Source: Distichodus sexfasciatus
Lineage: Eukaryota; Chordata; Actinopteri; Characiformes; Distichodontidae
Reading direction: 5' to 3'
Assembly (NCBI GenBank): GCA_032718565.1
Contig: JAVGVS010000019.1
Span: forward strand, 4,066,912-4,130,911
DNA: 64,000 nucleotides
Positions within the stretch are counted from its first letter, which is position 1. Every line of letters begins with the position of its first letter. A program made the position numbers and the translations under genes. Shown piece after piece: positions 44,633-56,067 of this stretch. The notes beneath the pieces are model-generated. The model was not told the DNA's origin, searched no databases, and saw nothing but the letters and a program-made list of their open reading frames with translations.

Positions 44633-45829
44633 ATAAGATTTGGATGTTTGAACATATCAAAATACATATTTTGATATATACAACCAATTTGCTCAGCTCT
44701 GGATGATCTATGACAGCCATATGCCTTGTTAACCATCACAGATCTGAAGTTAATGGCAAAGGCCAACAGCAATCTACTCCCCAAATCTCACTAATGCCTC
44801 CACATCCAAGCTCTGTTTACATGCCAAGTCATTTGGTACCAGCTGTCATGACTATGTAGCAGCACGATGGGTCATAATCATGTTTGCCCATCGGATCAAG
44901 TCATATTTTCTCATTCTTAATGAAGTACTCAGTATACTTATTGAAAGAAGAAGTCAGCCAAGTTTATCATTTAATAACTTCTGCAGTAAACACAGGATTG
45001 CAATTGTTAACCACAATGAACAATGAAGGTTGAAACGCCAGCTTGCAAGCAAGTCTTGAACCTCTCAGTCTTTTCTCCAACCAGAAGCCTCTCTGCATGC
45101 CTCGTTCTCCCCTTCCTTTCAGTAGTATTTATAGCCTTAACTCCCGCAGAACAGACGACCTAAAAACATGTTATTAATGACGGGGAAACTCAAGGCGCCC
45201 TCTGTCTCAAGCAAAGTTGCCTCTTGTTGAGGCAAATTAACTTTTGAGTGTGTTTGTCATTCCCAAATTACGCACATGATTTAATAAAGGGAGATAATAA
45301 TGTGAAGGTTATGATTTTGGTGTCACAACCAGAAATCATAGTTCTTCAACAAGCCATTGTGTTTGTTTTTGTTTTGTTTTAAATAAAAGTTGATTATTCC
45401 CTTTGTTCACTCTGGGGAGGCTATAATCATTTTCCAAACGCCTTGATGTTTCATTTCCATTGGAACAAAATGTTGAAATGTACAGATGGTACTTTGACAC
45501 AGTCCTTTGATACAGTTTCAAGCTAAAAGTTAGCCAGAATTACTACATAAGTTTACACAAAAACATACAATAACCTGCTGTGGAAAGTACAGAAGTTGCT
45601 CTCTTTGAGATGAGCAACTTTCTTGCATAGAATTACAGAGTAACTTAACAATCATGGTTCTGTTATATGACAGCGCTGAAGACAACCGTAGGCAGGTCAA
45701 ATAGCTCAGATTGAAGAAAGAAAAGGCAGTGTGACGTAGAACAAAGATATCAATGAACAATACAAGTAATTATTGTTTATTCATTTCACATTTGGCATGT
45801 GATGGAGATTATGACTCCCAAAAAAGCAT
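44633..45829. other. Unassigned sequence
   Basis: No gene or repeat recognised. Confidence 0.35.
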
Positions 45830-45862
45830 TTGGCTCCTACATATTTAGGGTTTAGGAGCCAA
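45830..45862. repeat. Perfect 10-bp hairpin
   Basis: TTGGCTCCTA, 13-base loop, TAGGAGCCAA. First of two adjacent hairpins. Confidence 0.8.
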
Positions 45863-45903
45863 TGGGTGAGGTTGGGGGCTCGACTACCTATAAATATTTC
45901 TTT

Positions 45904-45936
45904 GAGCTAAACCTCACTCCCAGTTAGGTTTAGCTC
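45904..45936. repeat. Perfect 11-bp hairpin
   Basis: GAGCTAAACCT, 11-base loop, AGGTTTAGCTC. Lies 41 bases after the previous hairpin. Confidence 0.85.
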
Positions 45937-45983
45937 TTAAAACTAGTTCATGAACAGTAGAAAAACCCAGTTATCGCTCTTAA

Positions 45984-46000
45984 CCCCCCCCCCCCCCCAA
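45984..46000. repeat. Poly-C run
   Basis: About 16 C bases followed by AACCCCC; length may be unreliable. Confidence 0.85.
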
Positions 46001-47694
46001 CCCCCAACTTCTCCAATAAAGACTATCTTTTTTCTTTGCTCCACACTTTTTCCCCTCTCATGCATACTAATTTGCCCAATCCTCCCCAAGAATGGATTAA
46101 TAACCACCAACTGACTCCATGGTGTCCTAATTGCATTCAAAGCGGGGACCCTCATACGAAAGCACTCTCCAACCCCCCATTCAAAAAGGAAATTAAAAAG
46201 GAATGAATCGTGCCACCAGTTCGCCTGTCATCTCTTCTGATCCCTCGCAGAGGCAGAAGAAAAGGTCACTTTTCTCAATTCATGGACGGCGTCCGTCAAA
46301 ACCTGCTGATTCGCAGATCGCCGCCATGTTCCCGTTTGTTTATGTCCTCTTCTGAGGCCATTTGGGTGGAAATTCTGACACAATAGATATGAATAATTTT
46401 CGTTGGTGGACGAAGATGAATTAACCTTTAATTGTAGTAAACAAAAGAAAGTGAACATTCTCACCTTATGACTCTTACGGAGAGAACGTTTCTGAATATA
46501 ACAGTGTGATTAAGACAAAAAAAAAAAAGCTAATCAGTATAGCCAGTGGGTAGGTCAAAACCTCTAATTTTGATCATTTATTCCTGCAAAGACAGATCTT
46601 TACATGAAAAGCATTACACAAGTAACAAACTGATATACAGTATAATTTCATTTACATATAAAGTATTACACGAAAGATAGTAAACCTATTGATATACAGT
46701 ATTATGAATTACGGCTTTGGTATACTGTAGTATATTTCTAAAGAAATATATTTTAATGACATTTATGTATAGAAATTACACGTTCATTACAATTATTATC
46801 AACTTATAATGAAGATGTCGTCATTTTGTAATTGTATTTAGTTGCAATTTGTGTATTTTTCAAGTTTCAAGTGTGTATCAATGCATTTGCTTGTTCTATT
46901 TCCAATAAAACATAAAGCATACATTAATAAATAAAAATTTTAAACTAAATGCAACATAAATATAAAATATAAAATTTGAGCATATTTGGCACTACACAGG
47001 TAATTTAATAGTTGAATATAGTTATAGGAGAATATGAATAATAAATTTTAAAATGTGTGTGTGTGTGTTTGTGTGAAAAACTATGTTATGTGAATATATT
47101 GTTTAAAATATATTTTTTAATATATTATTTATTTCAACAACATGAAGTACATTACAATATACTGTTATATATTTCATTCCGGTATGAGAATCCATTTCAC
47201 AGATGGAGTGCAGACTTTCTTTCTGTCTTCTTTCATTACAGACAAGGTACAAGTTCAGCCTTCCTCAGTCTCACAACATTCTCAGAGATTTGTCCTCCCT
47301 GGCCCAGTGCCTTGCTGCAGTGCTAATGAGGAGCCACAGCCACCGCCTCTGAGAGTTGAGGCATTTGCAGCAGATTATGGCAACGCGCGGCAATCTTTCG
47401 CCGTCTTAATGAGAGCCGGACGTTTATGAGTCAGCATGGGCTGAGGCGGACCCCAACCATCAAACGCTACTGTTGTCTTAGCAAATCTGCAGTCGCAACT
47501 AATAAAACCACATAAAAATCCCCACACTGTCAGTAGTACTGTTCGCTCACTAGACTCTACATTAGGAACTGGTCTCTCGCAGGTACCCCTCGTTGGCTCA
47601 TCTGTTACCACGCTGTTTGTGTCGGAAATCCACGCGGGCGTGCCTTTATCAAATAGTAATAGACATGCTTGTGACAGTACTGTGGTGAGAATGA
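46001..47694. other. Unassigned; possible regulatory DNA at 46200-46420 and 47220-47430
   Basis: Both sub-blocks are repeat-poor and GC-balanced within an AT-rich region (46500-47200 is very AT-rich). An acceptor-like TCTTTCATTACAG precedes 47242 but no frame there is recognisable. Confidence 0.25.
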
Positions 47695-47965
47695 GCCACT
47701 ACACTCTTAGAACAGATGTGCTAAAATGGACACACTGTGTCAAATTCTTACACATTAATGGGTGAATTTTGGGACAACCTTTCTTGTGTTAATTTTAACA
47801 CATTCACTGTGTTAACACTTTTCACACAGTGAAAGTGTCAAGAAAGGTAACAGAAAGATGTGTAAACATGTATAATATTAACACATGTTAAACTACACAA
47901 AACTGTGTGTAAGAACTTTTTCCAACACAAACATTAACACAAAATGTGTAAACTAAAGAGCTTCA
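47695..47965. mobile_element. MITE rich in TTAACACA/TGTGTTAA inverted motifs
   Basis: Starts CACTCTTAGAACAGATGTGC; interior alternates TGTGTTAA, TTAACACA and TGTGTCAA motifs in both orientations so most of it can fold back. Matches in style a common fish element starting CACTCTTA. Right terminus not sharply defined. Confidence 0.5.
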
Positions 47966-48056
47966 CATGATTTATGTAATTTCTCTACACATTCGTTCTA
48001 CTTACATACGAGCAGATTTACTGGAGTGAATAAAATAGTGAACGTGTGACTTATTA

Positions 48057-48296
48057 AGTGAAAATGACTGAGAATTTGTTATTGTGAACATACCACAGCA
48101 CAACACAGCACAGCAAAATGTGACCTCTGTATTTGACCTATCCGTGAAGGAGCAGTGGGCGGCTAACATGGGCAGCGCCCGGAAATAAGTGCTTGGAGAT
48201 GGTACCTTGCTCACGAGTACCTCAGTGGTAACTTTACTATTCTTGGATTTGAACCTGTGACCTTCTGATCATGGGGCACTGTTACACCACCAACTA
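48057..48296 (-). repeat. SINE-A copy, near full length
   Basis: Runs from the AGTGAAAATGACTGAGAATT end through CGTGAAGGAGCAGTGGGCGG and GAGTACCTCAGTGGTAAC to ACCACCAACTACC; B box TGGATTTGAACC. Confidence 0.87.
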
Positions 48297-48468
48297 CCCT
48301 GGAGGTATACTTTTGGTACAAAATTTGGTAAAATTATTAACTAGTAGTTACCTTAGTTTAATCCTTATAAATGAACTAGTGAAGTACTCAAAGTTTACTA
48401 AACTTACACTTAAAAGTGTGTTTTTAAAACAAAGTGGGAAAGTTAGTCCCAAGAAATACCCTAACCCT

Positions 48469-48600
48469 GCCCTGCGGGGTGTTGGTGCCTGCCCAGAGTT
48501 TGTCCCCGCATTGTGCCCATAAATTCCTGGGATAAGCTCTGGTCCCCCCACGACCCCAGTGGGGATTAAGCGGTTCGGATAATGAATGAATGAATGAATG
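48469..48600 (+). repeat. 5'-truncated SINE-B with 14-bp target duplication
   Basis: Holds only the 3' part (CTGCGGGGTGTTGGTGCCTG, TTCCTGGGATAAGCTCTGG, GGGGATTAAGCGGTTCGG) and the tail (AATG)n. The identical 14-mers AATACCCTAACCCT at 48455-48468 and 48601-48614 flank it, the signature of L1-type target-primed insertion. This fixes the family's 3' end as the AATG repeat. Confidence 0.9.
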
Positions 48601-48614
48601 AATACCCTAACCCT

Positions 48615-50306
48615 AAAGACCGCTAACTGGTCATTTGTCTCTCAAATTCACCACCTTTGCAAAAGTAAGGTATAATGTGATGGTTCCAATAGATGTTTAC
48701 AAATGGTATTAATGCTGTTATTGCCAAACTTGACCTTTTTGGTAATTGCAAACTGGGACAGTGACGGAGCAAGTAGGTGTATGCATTTTTTTGTAAAGCT
48801 GGCATGTGCTCCATATTTAGCATTTAAGAGGTTTTAGCATTTCTACTCAATCTTCACAGACCATTGGCAAGCATGACATGAATGACAGATTTGTGACTCC
48901 TTACATGAGGAAGAGGAGGAACATTTTACACGGCAGTAGATTTTATTTGTTTCTTCTATTTGTTCTATCAAATAGTCACATTTGAGACACATTGACCGAA
49001 TCAAACCTGATCAGGTTTCAAATGTGAAAGATTAGCCAATGTATGTGTGTATGTATGTATGCATATATATATATATAGTCAGATGTTGCAAGAAGCTTAA
49101 AAAAACTCCACAAGATAACTGTATTCATAAATAATAATTGAAATCTTAATAAAAATCCATGCTACACGCAACCCTTTTTGATGCCTACAGGGAAACCATA
49201 TTGCCTGAAGATATATCAAGAAGAGTATAACGTTAAATAACGTTTAACATTTCAGGACTCTGTCTTTACTTTCATCACGTCTCTTTAATTTACTACCACT
49301 TTTCAAGAAATGCTTTTTCAGGAGTTTCAGGGCTTAACATGACATGAAAGCTCAAATCCCAGAAGTGCCATATTTTGAAACGTTTCCAATGGGAATAAAA
49401 AAAGAGGAAATGGGATTTTCTATTTTACGCCAGGCTAAAGGTATTAAAGTAATACTGCTCACATTTGTAAAACATAAGGAAACTCATAGATTACGTTCAA
49501 CACTAATAAGCTGAACATTTCCAGTGTCCATGGCCTGCTTAGTGATAACATGTGTTTGAAGAAGGATATTTATAACATGGACATGAGCCTCCCCATATCC
49601 ATGACAGTCTTGTGAATAAGATAAAAACATCTTTCTCACAACTAACAAGGTCGTGATAGCACATGTATCACAACACACGCTTTTCACTGCCACTTTTTCC
49701 CCCCTCTATTCAACTCAGCCAGTGCTCTTGTTCCTGTTAGTGGAAAATGGATCTAGGGACATGGTGAAAAGATATGATGTGATGTTGAGGCCAACCACAT
49801 TAATATCTCTCTCTCTCTCTCCACCTCCCTCTCCCTCTTCATGCTTTTTTCTGAAACACAATATTTCCTGTTTGTTCTCTGTCCAAAACCTGTTTACCAT
49901 CGATCTGAGGATTGCTAATGCGCTTTCTGCGGCAGTGTGGCATCCTAATGACTAAGATGCTAAATGTAAATTTCTGTCTTTCTTTCATCTACTGTAACTA
50001 GTTATAGCCACTGCTTTTTTTTTTTTGTTTCTTTCTCCAATTCTCAATCCCCCGTTTCTGGATCCCTCATTTCCCTCTTCATATTAATTCTCCTTCAAAC
50101 TCAAAGGAATCAAAACCACTTGGGAATCCACATAGAAAAGACACATTTTAAGCCGTAAATAGAATGGAGAAATAACCTTAGACTGAAATCCGCTTGACTA
50201 CAACTATTATCAGCAATAATATTTATCTGGATCTGGATCATCTTGATAACGACATTTGCAAATGATTATTTTGTCACCTTGAGGTCACACTGAATATGTC
50301 ACAGGT
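48615..50306. other. Unassigned sequence
   Basis: Small TA/TATG runs near 49040-49077 and (CT)n at 49806-49822; no gene or family recognised. Confidence 0.35.
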
Positions 50307-50418
50307 CCCTTATTATACATTTTCTCAACAAGTTAAAATAGGTCTGTGACATAGAAGTAGAGGAGAAATCTAAACGGCTCGTTTAAGCACACGATTTCTG
50401 ACATTCATAAATGAATAC
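50307..50418. mobile_element. Internally deleted TTAA-type element
   Basis: Left end GTCCCTTATTATACATTTTC and CAACAAGTTAAAATAGG match 61914; it then jumps to GACATAGAAGTAGAGGAGAA near the right part and ends before the right terminus. About 400 bases are missing. Confidence 0.75.
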
Positions 50419-50500
50419 TAGGGCTGGGCTCAAGACCACCTAAACCAAGACCGAGACCAGAGTGTGTTGAGACTGAGACTGAGACCTGACCAATTGAAAA
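50419..50500. repeat. Fragment of a GAGACCGAGACC-type repeat
   Basis: TAGGGCTGGGCTCAAGACC followed by short GAGACTGAGAC tandem units; resembles the end of a fish DNA element. Confidence 0.4.
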
Positions 50501-50942
50501 TGAAGAAATGCTTAAGTTTTGGGTAATTCTGAACCGATTTGGACTAATTTTTTATCCTACCTACAAAATGAGTTGCTTTTGGTCTTTCTGGAAGAGAACT
50601 ACATTTTTGTGCATGATGGCATTCCATATTAGAGTCGCTAGTGCTAAAGTCAGTGTTTACATCGCAAATATTGCAATTAATTTTAAATAATGTAATTAAT
50701 GCCTTTTTACGCAATTACTTCAATTTTCGTCCACGGAATTACTCAGAAATAGCTTCTCATACAGAGGAATGAATATAATGTCCAGTAAGTTCAATGTCCT
50801 AATTAATAAACAACGCAGTGTCAGTCTCAAAGAGTTTTAATAGATATCATGCATGATACATCTGTGTTACATGGTCACTGACCTCAGTGTTGGTTTGAAG
50901 TGTAAATTAAAGCCTCCCCACTGTTTCATGCTGGTTTCTCAG
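50501..50942. other. Unassigned sequence
   Basis: Nothing recognised. Confidence 0.35.
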
Positions 50943-51127
50943 TGAAAATAAAGGCGGGAGATACGACAAATTGGCAAATCAGAGTTACATCCCCGTTCAT
51001 GTCCATCTGCCAGGAACAGCCAACATCACTGAGGGTTCCACTTTACCCTGGCACTTCTCCAGATGGTTTCACTACAGGCACCAGCCTCAGCCTATTTACC
51101 CACCTCTACGTGTGTTTTTTGAGCTAG
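50943..51127 (+). other. Candidate exon or retrocopy fragment, unknown product
   Basis: Follows an acceptor-like GGTTTCTCAG. One frame is open through the block and on to 51267, reading in part GGRYDKLANQSYIPVHVHLP and later WHFSRWFHYRHQP. Codon use looks less AT-driven than in neighbouring frames. I recognise no family, and no donor is obvious at the end. It may be an exon, an old retroelement fragment or chance. Confidence 0.2.
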
Positions 51128-51745
51128 GAATCACGATCCATCCTGGCATTTACCAGGCCAAGACCCCAAGCACGAACACCTTCCCTTTTCATTCATTTCT
51201 TTTACGGCATACTGCACTTTACATATATAGTTTCGTATCAAGAGATCTTATAAGCAAGATTTTTTAAACTTAATGTTAATTTAATTCCTTTAATCTTGAA
51301 TTTCTCTTAAGGCATGCAAATTTAAGATAAACAACCCGAATGTCAAGGACAGAATATTTAAGCTATTAGCTGGGCCAATATTTTACCTGTAGCTACCTGA
51401 TCTGCCTGTGTTAATTTTATTTCTGATACTTGACTTCACAAGCACTTCACTTGTAATTGTAAAGGATGTTATCAATGTCAGCCTCCAGCCTTTTATGATG
51501 CAAATGGCCACAAATCCATCCTCCCATTGGAGTGGAACGTGGTTCATCTAAAACTAGTATCAAATGTTGAACTCTTACAAGCCCACTGGGTAATGTTGGA
51601 TTTTAATGTTATTTTCTCAGTCAGGCGTTTCAAGCAATGATGTGTGACCAATAGTGCAGTAACAGAAGCAAAATCCGTTGAAATTTGTTTTCAGAAACTA
51701 GTGGTGTATTATATTCACTCTGTATTATACTTCATTACTGTACTT
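51128..51745. other. Unassigned sequence
   Basis: AT-rich, nothing recognised. Confidence 0.35.
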
Positions 51746-52619
51746 AAAGGAGCTTTATGTAAGAAATGTATGGCAAGTAATCATAAAATCAACCTAATAT
51801 GTCACCAGAGATCAAGAAATCATGTTAATTTGAAAAACTGATCTCACTGACAAAATTAGTACAGCCAGAATATTCCCATTTTAAAATGTAATTTACAGCA
51901 TGCAAATCATGTTTATGTTTTGATTTTGTGATTTGGCCTGTAGCTCCACACACCGTTATCAACCAATCACGAAGTCTGTAGCATTTTGCAATCCAGGTTG
52001 CCAGTTACCACTGAACTGCAGCTACAAGCATTTTGGATTACAAATGTCTGACGTTACTAAAACTAAAAGGCCTCGCTATGACTCTCAAAAACGTCTTGTT
52101 AAAAGCAGAAACAAAGCGAGGATAAGCACAGGAGATGTGTTTGAAAGATGGAGACTACTGAAAGCGGAGAAATATTTGAAGACAGATGTCGAAGTGGCTA
52201 ATTTTCTACTGGACAGGTAAGGTTGGCTAACTTGTATCAGCACTAGATGTAGGGATGAATATTTCAGATATTTCCAACAGTTGAATAACATTATTCATTT
52301 TCGATCATAGATTGTAGCCCATGTGCAGGTGGATCATCGAAGTGACTGAATTGTTTGAGAAACAAAAATGGTGACTTGTGATGGCTAACATCAACATCGT
52401 GTTACGCTGAGACAGTGTTGTAACAGTGCAAACATTAGCATGCTAATTAGGGCAATGCCAAACGAAACATCAGACGCTAGATTGGCCAGATATGAGTCCT
52501 TATTCAGTCTATCTGGCAACATCGAGTCTGGGGACGAGCATGAAGGGAAACTATGCATTACAATATTTTGAATTTGATTGCAACACCGGTTTGGCCACAA
52601 TCTTACATATAGCTCCTTT
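51746..52619 (+). mobile_element. AAAGGAGCT-type DNA transposon, shortened
   Basis: Inverted ends: AAAGGAGCTTTATGTAAGAA on the left and TCTTACATATAGCTCCTTT on the right. 874 bp. It encloses one small coding exon (52044-52216); later exons are absent. A second partial copy is at 17154. No clear target duplication was found. Superfamily is uncertain; a THAP/Kolobok- or PIF-like origin is possible. Confidence 0.8.
52044..52216 (+). CDS. First coding exon of a transposon-encoded protein (partial)
   Basis: ATG at 52044 opens about 57 codons ending at a consensus splice donor CAG|GTAAGG (52216/52217); the frame stops only two bases into the intron. The product is basic at its N-terminus (MSDVTKTKRPRYDSQKRLVK) and then reads GDVFERWRLLKAEKYLKTD and VANFLLDR. 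The pattern 'F.RWR.L...K..K.D.E.A.FLLD' is familiar to me from the N-termini of many fish transposon-derived proteins, but I cannot name the family with certainty. The exon has no frameshift or stop. Downstream exons are missing within this element, so no full protein is expected. Confidence 0.6.
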
Positions 52620-53370
52620 GGCTGTTACGTATTCTGTACTTGGAGTCAATCATAATAAAAGTAATGTATTTTTACTCCAGTACATTTCTTTTGAGAACGT
52701 AGTCAATACTTGTCACATTCAGCACTTCTGCACGGACAGACAATATTTTTTTTTTCTTTTTCGTTTTTATGTGGAAACTGATGCTGAAAAGATGATTTTG
52801 CAACCTGCAGGCATTTATATAACTGACTTGTACAACACACCCCAGCATGTTCCAGTTTGGATCTCTTATATTTATACATTTTTAATATTCAGAGAATAAA
52901 GTTTACCCAAAAAATATTGCATTCCTGTTGGTCCACTGGGAATCTCTATTAAAACCATAATAAAGCAGCTCTACGGTAAATAGTTTAGACTGTTCTTGGC
53001 ATTTTGTGGGAAGTCAATGGTGCACCAATTAAAAAAGACAAAGTCGGTTTTCAAGAAGTGTTGTTTTAATGGGTCCTCCTGAGACTAAATTGGTGTGTAT
53101 AGGGCAGAAGGGGAGAAACTCAGATCCAATCGGTTGGTGTGTCTTAACATACAAGGCACTACGGCAAGAGTCAATGCCAGTTTAGAGATTCAAATGAAAA
53201 AAGTATTTCTAGAAACTGACATCTTTCTTGGTTAAATCTATTGTAAGATTAGGATAAAGACACACTGCATTAATAGTTTAAAAAACAACCAATATCATTC
53301 ATAAATGTCGGGATAAGAGTAGCCAGTTATTAAAAACCTAGCGGTTAAGGGCTGCAGTGAGCTATGAGCT
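52620..53370. other. Unassigned sequence
   Basis: Nothing recognised beyond a T run near 52748. Confidence 0.35.
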
Positions 53371-53375
53371 TCAGT

Positions 53376-53535
53376 GTTCAGAGCACTAAGTGCCTTCAGT
53401 GGAAGGAAGACGCCGGTGGATACGTTTTTTTACCGCAGTGCCTCACGTTGAATTCTATTCAACTTTTAGAACAGCGCTGGGCTCGTCAATGTCACTTCTC
53501 TCTTGCTAGCCAATCAAAAATGAGTAAGGGGCGGG
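53376..53535 (+). repeat. Interspersed repeat, also at 60566
   Basis: Shares TTTTTTTACCGCAG/TTTTTTTACTGCAG, TGCCTCACGTTGAATTC-like and CAACTTTTAGAACAGCGCTG plus GGCTCGTCAATGTCACTTC with 60566-60690. Ends with AAGGGGCGGGATATC. Family unknown. Confidence 0.7.
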
Positions 53536-53575
53536 ATATCCACAGTTAAGAACTCACTAACAACAATTGCTCGCT

Positions 53576-53608
53576 CTCGCTCTCTCTCTCTCTCTCTCTG
53601 TCTGTCTC
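53576..53608. repeat. (CT)n microsatellite
   Basis: CT run followed by CTGTCTGTCTC. Confidence 0.9.
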
Positions 53609-54904
53609 ACAGGGCAACACCAGGACAAGTGGGTTAACTCTGAAAAAACGAACAATACAACAAAATGGAAAATAAAATTGGGTGGCAAGTTCACTTACAT
53701 TCTTCTCCAGCAAAGAACAAATCAGAAAGCTTACAACACGCCATGGGTACAAAATCTCTCTCCCCCTTTTTATCTTATCCCTGGCTCCCTCCTTCACTTC
53801 TGTTCTGCTGCCTTCAGTCTCCGTAAAATCCTTAAAATCCCGATTTATAGCCTCCACTCGGTCCAGCAGACAGGTTTTCCAGACAAATACACCCACTAAC
53901 AGCCAATTAGTTTGAATGTAAAGCTCTGTTAATTGGAGTACAAATGAGTGAGCACTGCTAGTGGAGCTTCTAAGCGGCTGGAGGTAGACAGTTATTTGGA
54001 AGTGGTTGGATAGTAATGGCATCACCACTGACAATATGAAAAAAGAGATCCAGACTTTCAGCTGCTACTGCCAGACTTGTTTCTCTGCGTAGACTTTGTG
54101 TTTTTGGTAGATATTTAGACTCCTAACGCTTGCATGTTTCCAGGATGGTGTTTAATGGCCTTGGCAAGTTTATCTGAGTTACAGCATTATAAAAGTAACT
54201 AGTAATCAGGGAAAGTAACTATTACTTTATGTTTTGTAAAATGTTCAAATATGGATCCAAATTTGGATCCCGCTCTTTAAATGGAAGCATGTGACGACGA
54301 GAGGTTTACAACCAACGTGGAGAAAACACTTTCTTCCTGGACATAATCTACACTTCACATATACATTCTCGCCTGTTATTAACGTCTGTACTTCCAGTTT
54401 AAAAACGTTACTTTTGAATTTTTTGGTCTCGCCATTGCTGCGTGTGTGTCTTGGTCGGTTGTGAGTGCATGTTACAGCCGGGCGATTCATGATCCATAAA
54501 ATAACTCACGAGTCATGAATCTGACGTCTCCATTAATCCAAGTCCATCGAGTTCTAACTACACCATGACTAAAATATAAACCCCGTCACGTACATACATC
54601 TTATAATCATTTCAAACTCACTACAAGATCTATACAGCCGTAGTAGCAAGTATAGCTGCTAAAAATGTCATAATTTACAGCTCGTTTGCACCACCACAGT
54701 CAAATGAGGGATCCTAAGAACCTCCTACAGAGTTGAATCCTCTTTGTAGACTACGAGACTTGTCAGTTGAATCGGTAGCACGGCATGAAGCACACACATT
54801 CATGAAAACATTAAGCTGAATATGAATTGCGGGTTAGCGCTTGTCACTGTCATGGGTGAATTCGCCGCTTAACTACAGCCGGAAACATACAGCCAAATCT
54901 GGCG
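53609..54904. other. Unassigned, with a hAT-like end near 54170-54240
   Basis: 54180-54235 (TTATAAAAGTAACTAGTAAT, GGGAAAGTAACTATTAC) mirrors 22135-22200. A 162-codon reverse frame at 53546-54034 has no recognised domain and runs through the CT repeat. The rest is unassigned. Confidence 0.35.
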
Positions 54905-55013
54905 TGTGTTTCTCAAAAGCATAGTTGCTAACTACATTAGCAACAAACAAAGTGTACATTAGGAGGTAGCATAGTGTTGCTAGCATAGTTAACAACTATG
55001 CTTTTGGGAAATG
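54905..55013. mobile_element. Compact AAGCATAGTT MITE, both arms present
   Basis: Left arm GTTTCTCAAAAGCATAGTTG and right arm AACTATGCTTTTGGGAAAT are inverted. About two units resembling TTAGCAACAAACAAAGTGTA lie between. This is the likely ancestral form of the 39354 array. Confidence 0.8.
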
Positions 55014-56062
55014 TATCCCTGAATCACACACACGAGTGGGTTAGCGCTCCCCAAACCTGATACAGAGTGAATCTGCCGGTTAACTTCCTCTAGTGCCACT
55101 TGAAAATAAATATTTGTCACTCTGGTAGCTTTGTCCTGATACTTTGTCATTTATTTAAAAGTACATTCATTCTCATCTCAAGCCACGTACAGGGGGAGCC
55201 GAATCCTGAACAGTAACCGAATATTACAGCTCTACTGTGTGTGTGGTTGTGTGTGAACGTCCACCCAACTCTGCCTCTGATTGGCTTACCATGAATGTTT
55301 ACTCTTCCTTAGCCGATCATGTTGCCTGACTTTGTAATGCAGCTAAACCTGTACTCAGATTAAGCACAAACTGGGCAATTACAAGGAAGGTAACAATCAA
55401 ATTGAAATAGAAAGATAATAATCTCTGCTGTCAAACATCTCAAACTCTGCAAATGTCAGATATTATAGCACAGTAAACATTTGATCTAATATATGATCAA
55501 TTTCATTGCAGATTTGGTTTGTTGTCCAGTCTAAATGTCTTATTCAAAAGGTGCTCACATATATAGCAGGACTTCCATTGTTGAAAACTTGATGCTCTCA
55601 CAAACACGTTCGATTAATGAGAACACCATCAGAAATGTCACTCATTATTAAGTATTCCTTTGACCTAGATAGTCACTTGGTGTTTTGCCTTTTGCTGTTT
55701 TCTCTCTTCTAATATACAAAATTCGACTAAAGTAGGTCTTTCTAATTAGATAAGTTGGGTCAAGATGTGAAAAATTAAGCAGCCTGCTAAAGTCTTCAGT
55801 GGAGTTTGCCCCATTTGCCTTAATCCTTTTACCATAATCCATTTTGTCATAATTGATGTAGAAAGTATGGATGTTGAAAATGTGGAACAGAGTGACCCAC
55901 CTGTGGGTTTGGATGAATTTGAGCACAATTAGGTGATAATCCAACTCAAACACACTTAACCACATAACAGGACAAGGTTACAAAGTAACATGCATCACTT
56001 ACATCAGTAGAACTACAGTTTCACTCTTAAGTACATAAAATTATAACAAATAAACTTTTAAC
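55014..56062. other. Unassigned sequence
   Basis: The 105-codon reverse frame at 55648-55965 has no recognised homology. Nothing else found. Confidence 0.35.
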
Positions 56063-56067
56063 CAAAA

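Noticed and set aside
53546..54034. 162-codon reverse frame
   Set aside because: Its end is encoded by the CT microsatellite and the rest shows no family resemblance.
55648..55965. 105-codon reverse frame
   Set aside because: No recognisable domain, AT-biased codons and no splice context; kept as unassigned.
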